Source: an uncultured Verrucomicrobiota bacterium
GTDB taxonomy: Bacteria > Verrucomicrobiota > Verrucomicrobiia > Limisphaerales > UBA9464
Length of the DNA: 6,682 nucleotides
Reading direction: 5' to 3'
NCBI GenBank assembly: GCA_903930165.1
Contig: CAIYXO010000706.1
Span: forward strand, 1 to 6,682
Part shown: positions 1-5,607 of the stretch, piece by piece
How the letters are laid out: every line of letters begins with the position of its first letter
Numbering within the stretch: position 1 is the first letter of the stretch
The notes under the pieces: model-generated
The model's input: the letters and a program-made list of their open reading frames with translations, nothing else
Database searches by the model: none
What the model was told of the DNA's origin: nothing
Translations under genes and position numbers: made by a program

Positions 1-1431
1 ATCTCGATGGGCACCGAGGGCATGAAGTACTCGCTCGTGTCCCGTGAGGTGATCGCGGACTCGATCGAGACCGTGGTCGGATGCCAGGGCTTCGACGCCT
101 TCGTGGCCGTGGGCGGCTGCGACAAGAACATGCCGGGCTGCATCATGGCCATCGCCCGACTCAACCGCCCCGCGATCTTCGTCTACGGCGGCACGATTCT
201 CCCGGGCACCCACGGCGGGAAGGACGTCGACCTGGTCAACATCTTCGAGGCGGTCGGCAAGAACGCGGCCGGCGCGTGCAGCGCCGAGGAGGTCGAGGCC
301 ATCGCGGAGGTCGCGATCCCCGGCGCCGGAAGCTGCGGCGGCATGTACACCGCCAACACCATGGCCAGCGCCATCGAGGCGCTCGGGATGAGCCTCCCGA
401 ACTCCTCGGCCCAGGCGGCGGTGTCCCAGGACAAGACCCTCGACTGCGAACAGGCCGGCGCCGCCGTGCTCAACCTCCTCCGCAAGGGCATCCGACCCCG
501 CGACATCATGACCAAGAAGGCGTTCGAGAACGCCATGACCGTCGTGATCGCGCTCGGCGGATCCACCAACGCCGTCATGCACCTGATCGCCATGGCCCAC
601 TGCGCCGGCGTGAAGCTCACCATCGACGACTGGACCCGCGTCGGGAAGCGCGTCCCGGTCCTCGCCGACCTCAAGCCCTCGGGCAAGTACGTCATGGCCC
701 GGCTCGTCGAGATCGGCGGCACGGTGCCCCTGATGAAGATGCTCCTCGACGCCGGACTCCTGCACGGCGACGTGATGACGGTCACCGGCAGGACGATGGC
801 GGAGAACCTCCGCAACGCCCCGAAGTACCCGGAGGGACAGGACATCGTCCGCAGCCTGGACAACCCCATCAAGAAGGACAGCCATCTGGTCGTGTTCCGC
901 GGCAACCTCTGCCCCGGTGGCGGACTGGGCAAGATCTCGGGCAAGGAAGGCCTCCAGTTCGCCGGCAAGGCGGTCGTGTTCGAGCGCGAGGAGGACGCCC
1001 TCCAGGGGATCCTCAAGGGCAAGGTGAAGGCCGGCCACGTGATCGTCATCCGCGGCGAGGGTCCGAAGGGCGGACCGGGCATGCGCGAGATGCTTTCCCC
1101 GACCAGCGCCATCATGGGCAAGGGGCTCGGCAAGGAGGTCGCCCTGATCACCGACGGCCGGTTCAGCGGCGGTTCGCACGGCTTCGTGATCGGCCACGTG
1201 ACGCCGGAGTCCTTCGACGGCGGGCCCATTGCGGTGATCCGCAACGGCGACCCGATCGTCATCGACGCCAAGAAGCGCGAGATCACCCTGGGGATCCCGG
1301 CCCGTGAACTCGACGCCCGGCTCCGCAAGTGGAAGCAGCCGAAGCCGAACTACCGTCGCGGTGTCCTGGCCAAGTATGCGGCCTCCGTCAGCAGCGCCAG
1401 CGAAGGCGCCGTCACCGACCGCCAGTTCTGA
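1..1431 (+). CDS. ilvD: Dihydroxy-acid dehydratase, 5'-truncated by window edge
   Basis: IlvD dehydrates 2,3-dihydroxy-isovalerate and 2,3-dihydroxy-3-methylvalerate to the 2-keto acids, the third common step of valine/isoleucine (and leucine) synthesis in the cytoplasm; it needs an Fe-S cluster and Mg2+. The frame is open from base 1 and gives 476 residues. The opening I-S-M-G-x-E-G-M-K-Y-S-L block normally lies about 80-90 residues into the protein, so the true start and the first cluster cysteine are outside the window. Visible hallmarks, numbered from base 1, are GGCDKNMPGC (Cys40 a cluster ligand, Lys42 the expected carbamylated Mg ligand), GSCGGMYTANTM (Cys112, the other cluster ligand), GGSTNAVMHL, GPGMREMLSPTS, and DGRFSGGSHG with the putative base Ser389. 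The C-terminus, ending in a SSASEGAVTD segment, is complete and typical of the roughly 560-residue form. No frameshift is seen. A strong terminator follows; mazG converges on it from the other strand. Confidence 0.97.
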   Translation: MSMGTEGMKYSLVSREVIADSIETVVGCQGFDAFVAVGGCDKNMPGCIMAIARLNRPAIFVYGGTILPGTHGGKDVDLVNIFEAVGKNAAGACSAEEVEAIAEVAIPGAGSCGGMYTANTMASAIEALGMSLPNSSAQAAVSQDKTLDCEQAGAAVLNLLRKGIRPRDIMTKKAFENAMTVVIALGGSTNAVMHLIAMAHCAGVKLTIDDWTRVGKRVPVLADLKPSGKYVMARLVEIGGTVPLMKMLLDAGLLHGDVMTVTGRTMAENLRNAPKYPEGQDIVRSLDNPIKKDSHLVVFRGNLCPGGGLGKISGKEGLQFAGKAVVFEREEDALQGILKGKVKAGHVIVIRGEGPKGGPGMREMLSPTSAIMGKGLGKEVALITDGRFSGGSHGFVIGHVTPESFDGGPIAVIRNGDPIVIDAKKREITLGIPARELDARLRKWKQPKPNYRRGVLAKYAASVSSASEGAVTDRQF

Positions 1432-1452
1432 ACGGCCGAACGGCCCCGAACC

Positions 1453-1488
1453 ACGCCCGACCGGACTCCCGGTCGGGCGTCTTCATTT
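1453..1488 (+). terminator. Rho-independent terminator of ilvD, shared with convergent mazG
   Basis: Bases 1453-1464 and 1469-1480 form a perfect 12-bp stem (ACGCCCGACCGG / CCGGTCGGGCGT) closed by an ACTC tetraloop. On the + strand it is followed by a T-rich tail, TCTTCATTT, and it starts 21 bases after the ilvD stop. The same hairpin begins only two bases beyond the mazG stop on the - strand, so it can serve both convergent genes. The - strand tail (GGTTCGGGG) is not T-rich, so termination in that direction should be weaker. Confidence 0.8.
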
Positions 1489-2172
1489 CGCCGGGGTCTT
1501 CCGGGCCGACGCGCGCTTCTCCGCGGCGCGCAGCGCCTTCTCCCTGCGCGCCGTCTCGGCACGCAGGAGTTCCTCCGCGTTCCAGCCCCGCTCCTGGCAG
1601 GCCCGGACCCAATCGAACAGGGCCGCCGCGGTCGCCGCCTTCCCTTTCGGCTCCGGCATTGCACCCGACAGCGGCAGCGAAGCCTTCGACGCCTTCTTCA
1701 CCAGCTTCTGCGCCCGCATCAGCGCCGGAAGATGACGCGGTATCCCGTCCAACGCGGAACGCCGCTCGTGCTTGGACCCGGCCTTCTCCGCCTTCTTGAT
1801 CGCCTCCCAGTTCGCCCAAACCTGGTCGACGTCCTTCACCCGTACGTCGCCAAAGACATGCGGATGCCGACGCACCAGCTTGTCGACCAGCACCTGGGTG
1901 AGCCGCTCGAAGTCGAACGCCCCTCGTTCCGCGGCCAACTGCGCGTGGAAGACCACCTGCAGCAACAGGTCGCCCAACTCCTCCGCCATCTCCACGTCGT
2001 CGCCCGCCTCGATCGCGTCGACGAGTTCGTAGACCTCCTCCACCGCGTGCATCCGCAAGGACATGTGGTCCTGCTCACGGTCCCACGGACAACCGTCCGG
2101 CGCACGGAGGCCGGCCATCAGTTCCAGCAGTTGGCGGATCGGCGGCAGGCGTCGGGAGGGGGCTTTGCGCAT
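1483..2172 (-). CDS. mazG: MazG-type nucleoside triphosphate pyrophosphohydrolase
   Basis: MazG hydrolyses nucleoside triphosphates to the monophosphate and pyrophosphate, cleansing nucleotide pools and, in some bacteria, lowering (p)ppGpp. The 229-residue protein has the N-terminal all-alpha MazG domain at about residues 14-100: CPWDREQDH (28-36), the Mg-binding EExxE (Glu45, Glu46, Glu49) and ExxD (Glu65, Asp68), then KLVRRHPHVFGD. A linker with VWANWEAIKKAEK and a DGIPRHLPALMRAQKLVKKASK segment normally leads into a second MazG domain. Here that half is short: the expected acidic catalytic helices are absent and only the terminal helix (LFDWVRACQERGWNAEELLRAE) and a basic tail remain. E. 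coli MazG has about 263 residues. The ATG at 2172 is chosen because it lies just before the first family-like residues and 46 bases after the proB stop; an in-frame start at 2277 would run into proB. No Shine-Dalgarno is visible. It is likely expressed with proB. Confidence 0.93.
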   Translation of the reverse strand: MRKAPSRRLPPIRQLLELMAGLRAPDGCPWDREQDHMSLRMHAVEEVYELVDAIEAGDDVEMAEELGDLLLQVVFHAQLAAERGAFDFERLTQVLVDKLVRRHPHVFGDVRVKDVDQVWANWEAIKKAEKAGSKHERRSALDGIPRHLPALMRAQKLVKKASKASLPLSGAMPEPKGKAATAAALFDWVRACQERGWNAEELLRAETARREKALRAAEKRASARKTPAK

Positions 2173-2190
2173 GGGCTGGATTGGAGGTTG

Positions 2191-2203
2191 GAAGCGGCGC
2201 TTC
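2191..2203. other. Small hairpin in the proB-mazG spacer
   Basis: GAAGC and GCTTC form a 5-bp stem with a three-base loop in the 46-bp gap between the proB stop and the mazG ATG. There is no T-run after it on the - strand, so it does not look like a terminator. It could be an mRNA processing or pausing site within a proB-mazG transcript, or chance in GC-rich DNA. Confidence 0.25.
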
Positions 2204-2218
2204 GGATGGAAGTCGGGA

Positions 2219-3295
2219 TCAAAGCACGACGAGATCGTCGCGGTGGACCACTTCGGCCCGACCGGTCTCGCGTCCACGCACCGCGGCGGCGTCGAAGCGG
2301 ACGATGCCCCGCGCGAACTCGCGCCCGGCCGCGTCGCAGATCTTCACGACGTCGCCGACCGCGAACCCGCCCTCGCAGGCCGCGATCCCCGGAGCCAGCA
2401 GGCTCCGTCCCTGGTCGCGCAACGCCTTCACCGCGCCGTCGTCCACGGTGAGCGTCCCGCGGGCATGGTGGAAGAAGGCGATCCAGCGCTTGCGGCTCGG
2501 CAGGCGGCCGGACTCCGGACGGAAGAGGGTTCCGGCGGACTGGCCGCGGACGATCCGGTCGAGCACGTCGTGGCGGTGTCCGGGCGCGATCACCAGCGGG
2601 ATGCCCGACCTCACCACGATCCGTGCGGCGGCGATCTTCGTGGCCATGCCGCCGGTCGCCGTGACGCTGCTGGTGCCGCCGGCCATCGCCTCGATGCGGC
2701 CGTCGATGCCTTCGACCACCTCCAGGAGCCGCGCGTCGGGCCGGCCGAAGTTCTCGATGAGCCCCTCCGCCGTGGTGAGGATCACCAGGAGGTCCGAAGG
2801 CAACAGGCTCGCGACCAGGGCCGAGAGCCGGTCGTTGTCGCCGAACTTCAGCTCCGTCACCGAGACCGCGTCGTTCTCGTTGATGATCGGGAGCACGCCG
2901 TGCTTGAGCAGCGTCAGCAGCGTGTTCCGGGCGTTGAGATGGCGCGTGTGGTCCGCCAGGTCCTCGTGGGTCAGGAGCACCTGTCCCACCGGGATCTCGT
3001 AGTGGCGGAACAGCGACTCGTACATCGCCATGAGACGGGACTGGCCCACGGCGGCACAGGCCTGTCGCTCCGCGACGCTCGGCGGCCGCGACTCGTAGCC
3101 CAGGACCCCCATGCCGGCACCGACCGCGCCGGACGTGACCAGCACCACCTCGTGTCCGGCCGACCGGAGCCGCGCCATCTGCGCGACCAATTGGGCGAAC
3201 TGGACCAGATCCGGGCGCTTGGTGGCGTCGGTCAGGACGCCGGTGCCCAGCTTCACGACGATCCGGCGGAACGATGTAGGCGCGGTGGAACGCAC
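2219..3295 (-). CDS. proB: Glutamate 5-kinase with C-terminal PUA domain
   Basis: ProB phosphorylates L-glutamate to glutamate 5-phosphate, the committed and usually proline-inhibited step of proline synthesis. From the GTG at 3295 it has 358 residues, close to the 367 of E. coli. The amino-acid kinase domain covers about residues 11-255: VVKLGTG (13-19, phosphate loop), VTSGAVGAG (53-61), INENDAV (138-144), GDNDRLSAL (152-160) and GGMATK (215-220). The PUA domain covers about 280-358 and ends in a typical VHRDD segment. After the DLLVILT strand, the usual acidic LTDxxGLY element reads LTTAEGL, a variant I associate with related phyla. GTG 3295 places VVKLGTG about as far from the start as in E. 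coli ProB. Earlier in-frame starts (ATG 3367, GTG 3379) would add a non-conserved leader running through the divergent promoter region; they are not excluded. No start has a Shine-Dalgarno. proA is not adjacent; mazG follows 46 bases downstream. Confidence 0.95.
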   Translation of the reverse strand: MRSTAPTSFRRIVVKLGTGVLTDATKRPDLVQFAQLVAQMARLRSAGHEVVLVTSGAVGAGMGVLGYESRPPSVAERQACAAVGQSRLMAMYESLFRHYEIPVGQVLLTHEDLADHTRHLNARNTLLTLLKHGVLPIINENDAVSVTELKFGDNDRLSALVASLLPSDLLVILTTAEGLIENFGRPDARLLEVVEGIDGRIEAMAGGTSSVTATGGMATKIAAARIVVRSGIPLVIAPGHRHDVLDRIVRGQSAGTLFRPESGRLPSRKRWIAFFHHARGTLTVDDGAVKALRDQGRSLLAPGIAACEGGFAVGDVVKICDAAGREFARGIVRFDAAAVRGRETGRAEVVHRDDLVVL

Positions 3296-3344
3296 CGGTG
3301 AAGACTGGCAGAGACGCCCCGGCGGGCCAATGGCCGAGTCGGAG

Positions 3345-3362
3345 ACCCGGCCCGGGTTTTTT
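3345..3362 (+). promoter_or_regulatory. GC hairpin plus T-run in the proB/glycerate-kinase divergent spacer
   Basis: On the + strand, ACCCG (3345-3349) and CGGGT (3353-3357) form a 5-bp stem with a GCC loop, running directly into six T's (3357-3362). This has the form of an intrinsic terminator 40 bases before the glycerate kinase ATG. No + strand gene lies upstream for it to terminate, so it may act in the kinase's own leader (attenuation) or stop antisense transcription. Competing pairings exist: CGGGCC 3323-3328 with GGCCCG 3349-3354, and GGCCG 3332-3336 with CGGCC 3348-3352. The stem is short, and in DNA this GC-rich such pairings also arise by chance. The 107-bp spacer (3296-3402) shows no convincing -35/-10 pair for either gene. 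Confidence 0.4.
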
Positions 3363-3402
3363 CGCATTGCACCGGACACGGCGGCGACGACCAGACTCTC
3401 CC

Positions 3403-4527
3403 ATGTCGCTCCGCGTCCTGATCGTCCCGGACAAGTTCAAGGGCACCCTCACCGCCCGCGCCGCCGCCGAGGCGATCGCCACGGGATGGATGGCGGCGCG
3501 TCCGATGGACGACCTGGAGATGGTTCCGATGAGCGACGGCGGCGACGGCTTCGGGGCGATCATGGCCGAACTGCTGGGTGCGGAGGAACGGACCGTGGAG
3601 ACCGAGGACGCCGCCCATCGGCCGCTGAAGGCGACCTGGTGGTTCGATCCCGCCTCGGGCCGGGCCATCATCGAATCCGCCTCGATCGTCGGACTCGCGC
3701 TGCTTCCGCCGGGACGCTTCCACCCTTTCGAACTGGACACGGTCGGCCTGGCCGCCGCGTTTCGGGCGGCGCTCGCGGCCGGCGCCTCGGAGATCCTCGT
3801 GGGCATCGGCGGCAGCGCCACCAACGACGCGGGATTCGGCCTCGCACGCGGACTGGGCTGGGAGTTCTGCGACGCCTCGGAACGGCCCATCGAGAAGTGG
3901 ATCCAGCTCGACCGCCTGCACCACTGGTTCCCGCCGTCCGAGCTGCCGACCTGCCCGGTGACGGTGGCGGTGGACGTCGACAATCCGCTGCTTGGCGCGC
4001 AGGGATGCAGCCGTGTGTACGGTCCCCAGAAGGGCCTGCGGGCCGAGCAGGCTCCGATGGCCGAGAACGCCCTGCGACGTCTCGCGGAACTGGCGGCCGC
4101 CGAACGGGGCTTCGACCTCGCCAGCGAACCCGGTGCGGGCGCGGCGGGCGGATTGGGCTTCGGCCTGCGGCTGTTCCTCGGCGCCACCCTGGAATCCGGT
4201 TTCGGAATCTTCTGCCGGCAGGCGAACCTCGAGGAACGCATCGCCACCGCGGACCTCGTGATCACCGGCGAGGGGGCCATCGACCGGCAGACCTACATGG
4301 GCAAGGGAACCGGCCAGGTCGCCCAACTCTGCCAACGCCACGGTGTCCGCTGCATCGGTCTCGCCGGCATGACCGAGGGGCTGCAGGTCGGTGCCGGACA
4401 GCAGCGGCTCTTCCATCTGGTGGCCGGGATGTCCCCCACCCTGACCAGCCCGGTCGAGGCCAAGTCCAAGCCTTCCCTGTGGCTCGGACGTCTCGCCGAG
4501 AAGGTGGGCCGCGAGTTCCTCGGCTGA
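3403..4527 (+). CDS. glxK: Glycerate kinase, type 1 (GarK/GlxK family)
   Basis: This kinase phosphorylates D-glycerate with ATP, in this family usually to 2-phosphoglycerate, linking glycerate from glyoxylate, serine or sugar-acid breakdown to lower glycolysis. The 374-residue protein has the full family length. Hallmarks in order are PDKFKGTL (9-16), PMSDGGDGF (42-50), GIGGSATNDAG (134-144), DVDNPLLGAQG (191-201) followed by YGPQKG (206-211), the glycine-rich PGAGAAGGLGFG (243-254), and ADLVITGEGAID (283-294) followed by GKGTG (300-304). The ATG at 3403 lies directly before the conserved VLIVPDKFKGTL strand, so the start is secure. No Shine-Dalgarno is present; the leader just before it is pyrimidine-rich (CTCTCCC). 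It diverges from proB, and trpC follows 64 bases after its stop with no metabolic link. The symbol is by family; garK is equally possible and no pathway neighbours decide between them. Confidence 0.95.
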   Translation: MSLRVLIVPDKFKGTLTARAAAEAIATGWMAARPMDDLEMVPMSDGGDGFGAIMAELLGAEERTVETEDAAHRPLKATWWFDPASGRAIIESASIVGLALLPPGRFHPFELDTVGLAAAFRAALAAGASEILVGIGGSATNDAGFGLARGLGWEFCDASERPIEKWIQLDRLHHWFPPSELPTCPVTVAVDVDNPLLGAQGCSRVYGPQKGLRAEQAPMAENALRRLAELAAAERGFDLASEPGAGAAGGLGFGLRLFLGATLESGFGIFCRQANLEERIATADLVITGEGAIDRQTYMGKGTGQVAQLCQRHGVRCIGLAGMTEGLQVGAGQQRLFHLVAGMSPTLTSPVEAKSKPSLWLGRLAEKVGREFLG

Positions 4528-4536
4528 ACCGCGGAC

Positions 4537-4575
4537 CACGCACGCTTCCTGCGTGATTCCGGCCGATTCGCCGGA
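4537..4575. repeat. Two tandem hairpins between the glycerate kinase gene and trpC
   Basis: CACGCA (4537-4542) pairs with TGCGTG (4550-4555) across a 7-base loop. Two bases later TCCGGC (4558-4563) pairs with GCCGGA (4570-4575) across a 6-base loop. Both stems are perfect 6-bp pairings and fill most of the 64-bp spacer. Neither is followed by a T-run, so a classical intrinsic terminator is unlikely. They could cause pausing, stabilise the 3' end of the upstream mRNA or bind a regulator. Confidence 0.4.
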
Positions 4576-4576
4576 C

Positions 4577-4582
4577 TACAAT
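4577..4582 (+). promoter_or_regulatory. trpC: Candidate -10 box for trpC
   Basis: TACAAT matches the bacterial -10 consensus TATAAT at five of six positions and stands out in otherwise GC-rich DNA. Its last base is nine bases before the trpC ATG, so initiation about seven bases downstream would give an mRNA with only two or three untranslated bases. No good -35 (TTGACA-like) sequence is seen at the expected distance, and no extended -10 TG is present. The match may be chance, or may mark a near-leaderless trpC transcript. Confidence 0.4.
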
Positions 4583-4591
4583 CCTCTCCAC

Positions 4592-5413
4592 ATGACCATC
4601 CTGGACACCATCGTTGCCCAGAAGCAGATCGAGGTTGCCCGCCTTCCGGTCGGCGCGGTCCCGACATCACGGCTGCGCGAGGCGGTCAGGAACCGCGGGG
4701 ACGGCGTCCGAGACTTCGTCGGCGCCCTCCGGAACCCGAGACGCGGCGACGTCGGACTCATCGCGGAGGTCAAGAAGGCCTCGCCCAGCCTCGGGGTGAT
4801 CCGCGCCGACTTCGATCCCGTCCGCATCGCCCGGGACTACGAACAGGCCGGCGCGAGCTGCCTTTCCGTGCTGACGGACGAGAAGTTCTTCCAGGGAACG
4901 CTGGGCTACCTCCGGGAAATCCGCGCCGCCGTGGGCCTTCCCCTGCTCCGCAAGGACTTCATCATCGACGAACGCCAGATCCTCGAGGCGATCGAATGGG
5001 GTGCGGACGCGATCCTCTTGATCGTCGCGATCCTCACGGACGAGCAGATCGCCCACTTCCACGCCCTCGCGGACGCCGCGGGGCTGGCCGTCCTGGTCGA
5101 GGTCCACGACGAGGCGGAGATGGTGCGTGCGCTCCGCTGCGGTGCGCGGCTCGTGGGGGTGAACAACCGCGACCTGAAGAGCTTCCGGGTGGACCTGGCC
5201 ACCACGGAACGGCTCGCCCCGATGCTCTTCTCCGCGGACGACGGCGTCGAACGACTCCTGGTCGGCGAAAGCGGCATCCACGTCCGGGCCGACGTGGAAC
5301 GCCTGATGCGCGTCGGCGCCCGCGCGATCCTCGTCGGAGAGTCGCTGATGAAGACCGGCGACCTTCCCGCGAAGGCCGCCGAACTGCTCGGAACCGGCCC
5401 GCTTCCGGCCTGA
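4592..5413 (+). CDS. trpC: Indole-3-glycerol-phosphate synthase
   Basis: TrpC closes the ring of CdRP (1-(o-carboxyphenylamino)-1-deoxyribulose 5-phosphate) with loss of CO2 and water to give indole-3-glycerol phosphate in tryptophan synthesis. The 273-residue protein is a monofunctional, full-length (beta/alpha)8 barrel, not fused to TrpF. Expected active-site positions are present: AEVKKASPS (Glu59, Lys61, Ser64), LLRKDFI with the general acid Lys121, LVEVH with Glu170, GVNNRDL (Asn191/Asn192), GESGI (Glu226, Ser227) and the phosphate-binding VGESLM near residue 250. The ATG at 4592 is preferred because it begins the family-typical ILDxIVxxKxxEV helix; an in-frame GTG at 4553 would add 13 unconserved residues encoded by the hairpin region. 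No Shine-Dalgarno precedes it (ATCCTCTCCAC). No other trp gene is in the window, so trpC is probably transcribed from its own promoter or by read-through from the glycerate kinase gene. Confidence 0.97.
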   Translation: MTILDTIVAQKQIEVARLPVGAVPTSRLREAVRNRGDGVRDFVGALRNPRRGDVGLIAEVKKASPSLGVIRADFDPVRIARDYEQAGASCLSVLTDEKFFQGTLGYLREIRAAVGLPLLRKDFIIDERQILEAIEWGADAILLIVAILTDEQIAHFHALADAAGLAVLVEVHDEAEMVRALRCGARLVGVNNRDLKSFRVDLATTERLAPMLFSADDGVERLLVGESGIHVRADVERLMRVGARAILVGESLMKTGDLPAKAAELLGTGPLPA

Positions 5414-5418
5414 CGCCG

Positions 5419-5434
5419 CCCCTGAACGGAGGGG
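5419..5434 (+). terminator. Weak hairpin after trpC
   Basis: CCCCT (5419-5423) pairs with AGGGG (5430-5434) around a six-base loop, five bases after the trpC stop. The following sequence (ATCAACAACC) is not T-rich, so if this ends trpC transcription it is a weak or factor-assisted terminator. Confidence 0.3.
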
Positions 5435-5450
5435 ATCAACAACCAAGGGT

Positions 5451-5589
5451 GCGAAGGATGCGGAGAGGAGAAGTCTGAGCGTGACGCTGCGGAAGGAACC
5501 GGCACGCGAAGCCGCAAAGCCGCAGGGGAGCGGGGACTTCGTACGTCAGCGTTTCCTCCGAGGGCTCCGCGTCTCCGCGTGCAGCCCTC
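5451..5589. repeat. Intergenic octamer-repeat / inverted-repeat element
   Basis: The 194-bp spacer between the convergent trpC and PDZ genes holds phased octamers rather than a gene. AAGCCGCA occurs twice in perfect tandem (5509-5524). CTCCGCGT occurs twice in perfect tandem (5565-5580), which reads ACGCGGAG twice on the other strand. Diverged copies GCGAAGGA and TGCGGAGA sit at 5451-5466. All fit a loose CGCRRAG core, in opposite orientation in the two halves. Inverted segments link the halves: GAAGTC 5470-5475 with GACTTC 5535-5540, ACGCTG 5484-5489 with CAGCGT 5547-5552, and GCACGCG 5502-5508, which recurs on the opposite strand at 5577-5583 as the complement CGCGTGC. GAGGGCT 5560-5566 pairs with AGCCCTC 5583-5589 just past the PDZ gene's stop and may act as its weak terminator. 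This resembles dispersed GCGGAG-rich intergenic repeats I recall from several high-GC phyla; copy number cannot be judged here. Confidence 0.55.
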
Positions 5590-5607
5590 CTGCCCCCTTG
5601 GAACGGC

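Noticed and set aside
2173..2277. N-terminal extension of MazG to an in-frame start at 2277.
   Set aside because: It would overlap the end of proB by 59 bases and its residues show no MazG resemblance, while ATG 2172 sits just before the conserved region.
3296..3379. Longer ProB from ATG 3367 or GTG 3379.
   Set aside because: The extra 24-28 residues are not family-like and would be encoded by the divergent spacer with its hairpin; GTG 3295 gives the usual distance to VVKLGTG. Not fully excluded.
3296..3402. tRNA, SRP RNA or a known riboswitch class in the divergent spacer.
   Set aside because: No T-arm consensus, no SRP GGAAG/AGCA-type tetraloop region and no recognisable riboswitch core; only the hairpin and T-run can be supported.
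2118..4280. A 720-codon open frame on the - strand, and other long frames inside genes (for example 3253-4539 on -, 3111-4556 on +, 81-1307 on +, 183-1328 on -).
   Set aside because: They overlap well-recognised genes in other frames, have low-complexity Arg/Pro/Ala/Gly/Ser-rich translations and show no family resemblance. They arise because stop codons are rare in GC-rich DNA.
4553..4591. TrpC start at GTG 4553.
   Set aside because: It adds 13 unconserved residues across the hairpin region, whereas ATG 4592 opens the conserved first helix.
3403..5413. A functional glycerate kinase-trpC operon.
   Set aside because: Same strand and a 64-bp spacer are compatible with co-transcription, but the pathways are unrelated, hairpins lie between the genes and trpC has its own candidate -10. 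Adjacency alone does not support a shared system.
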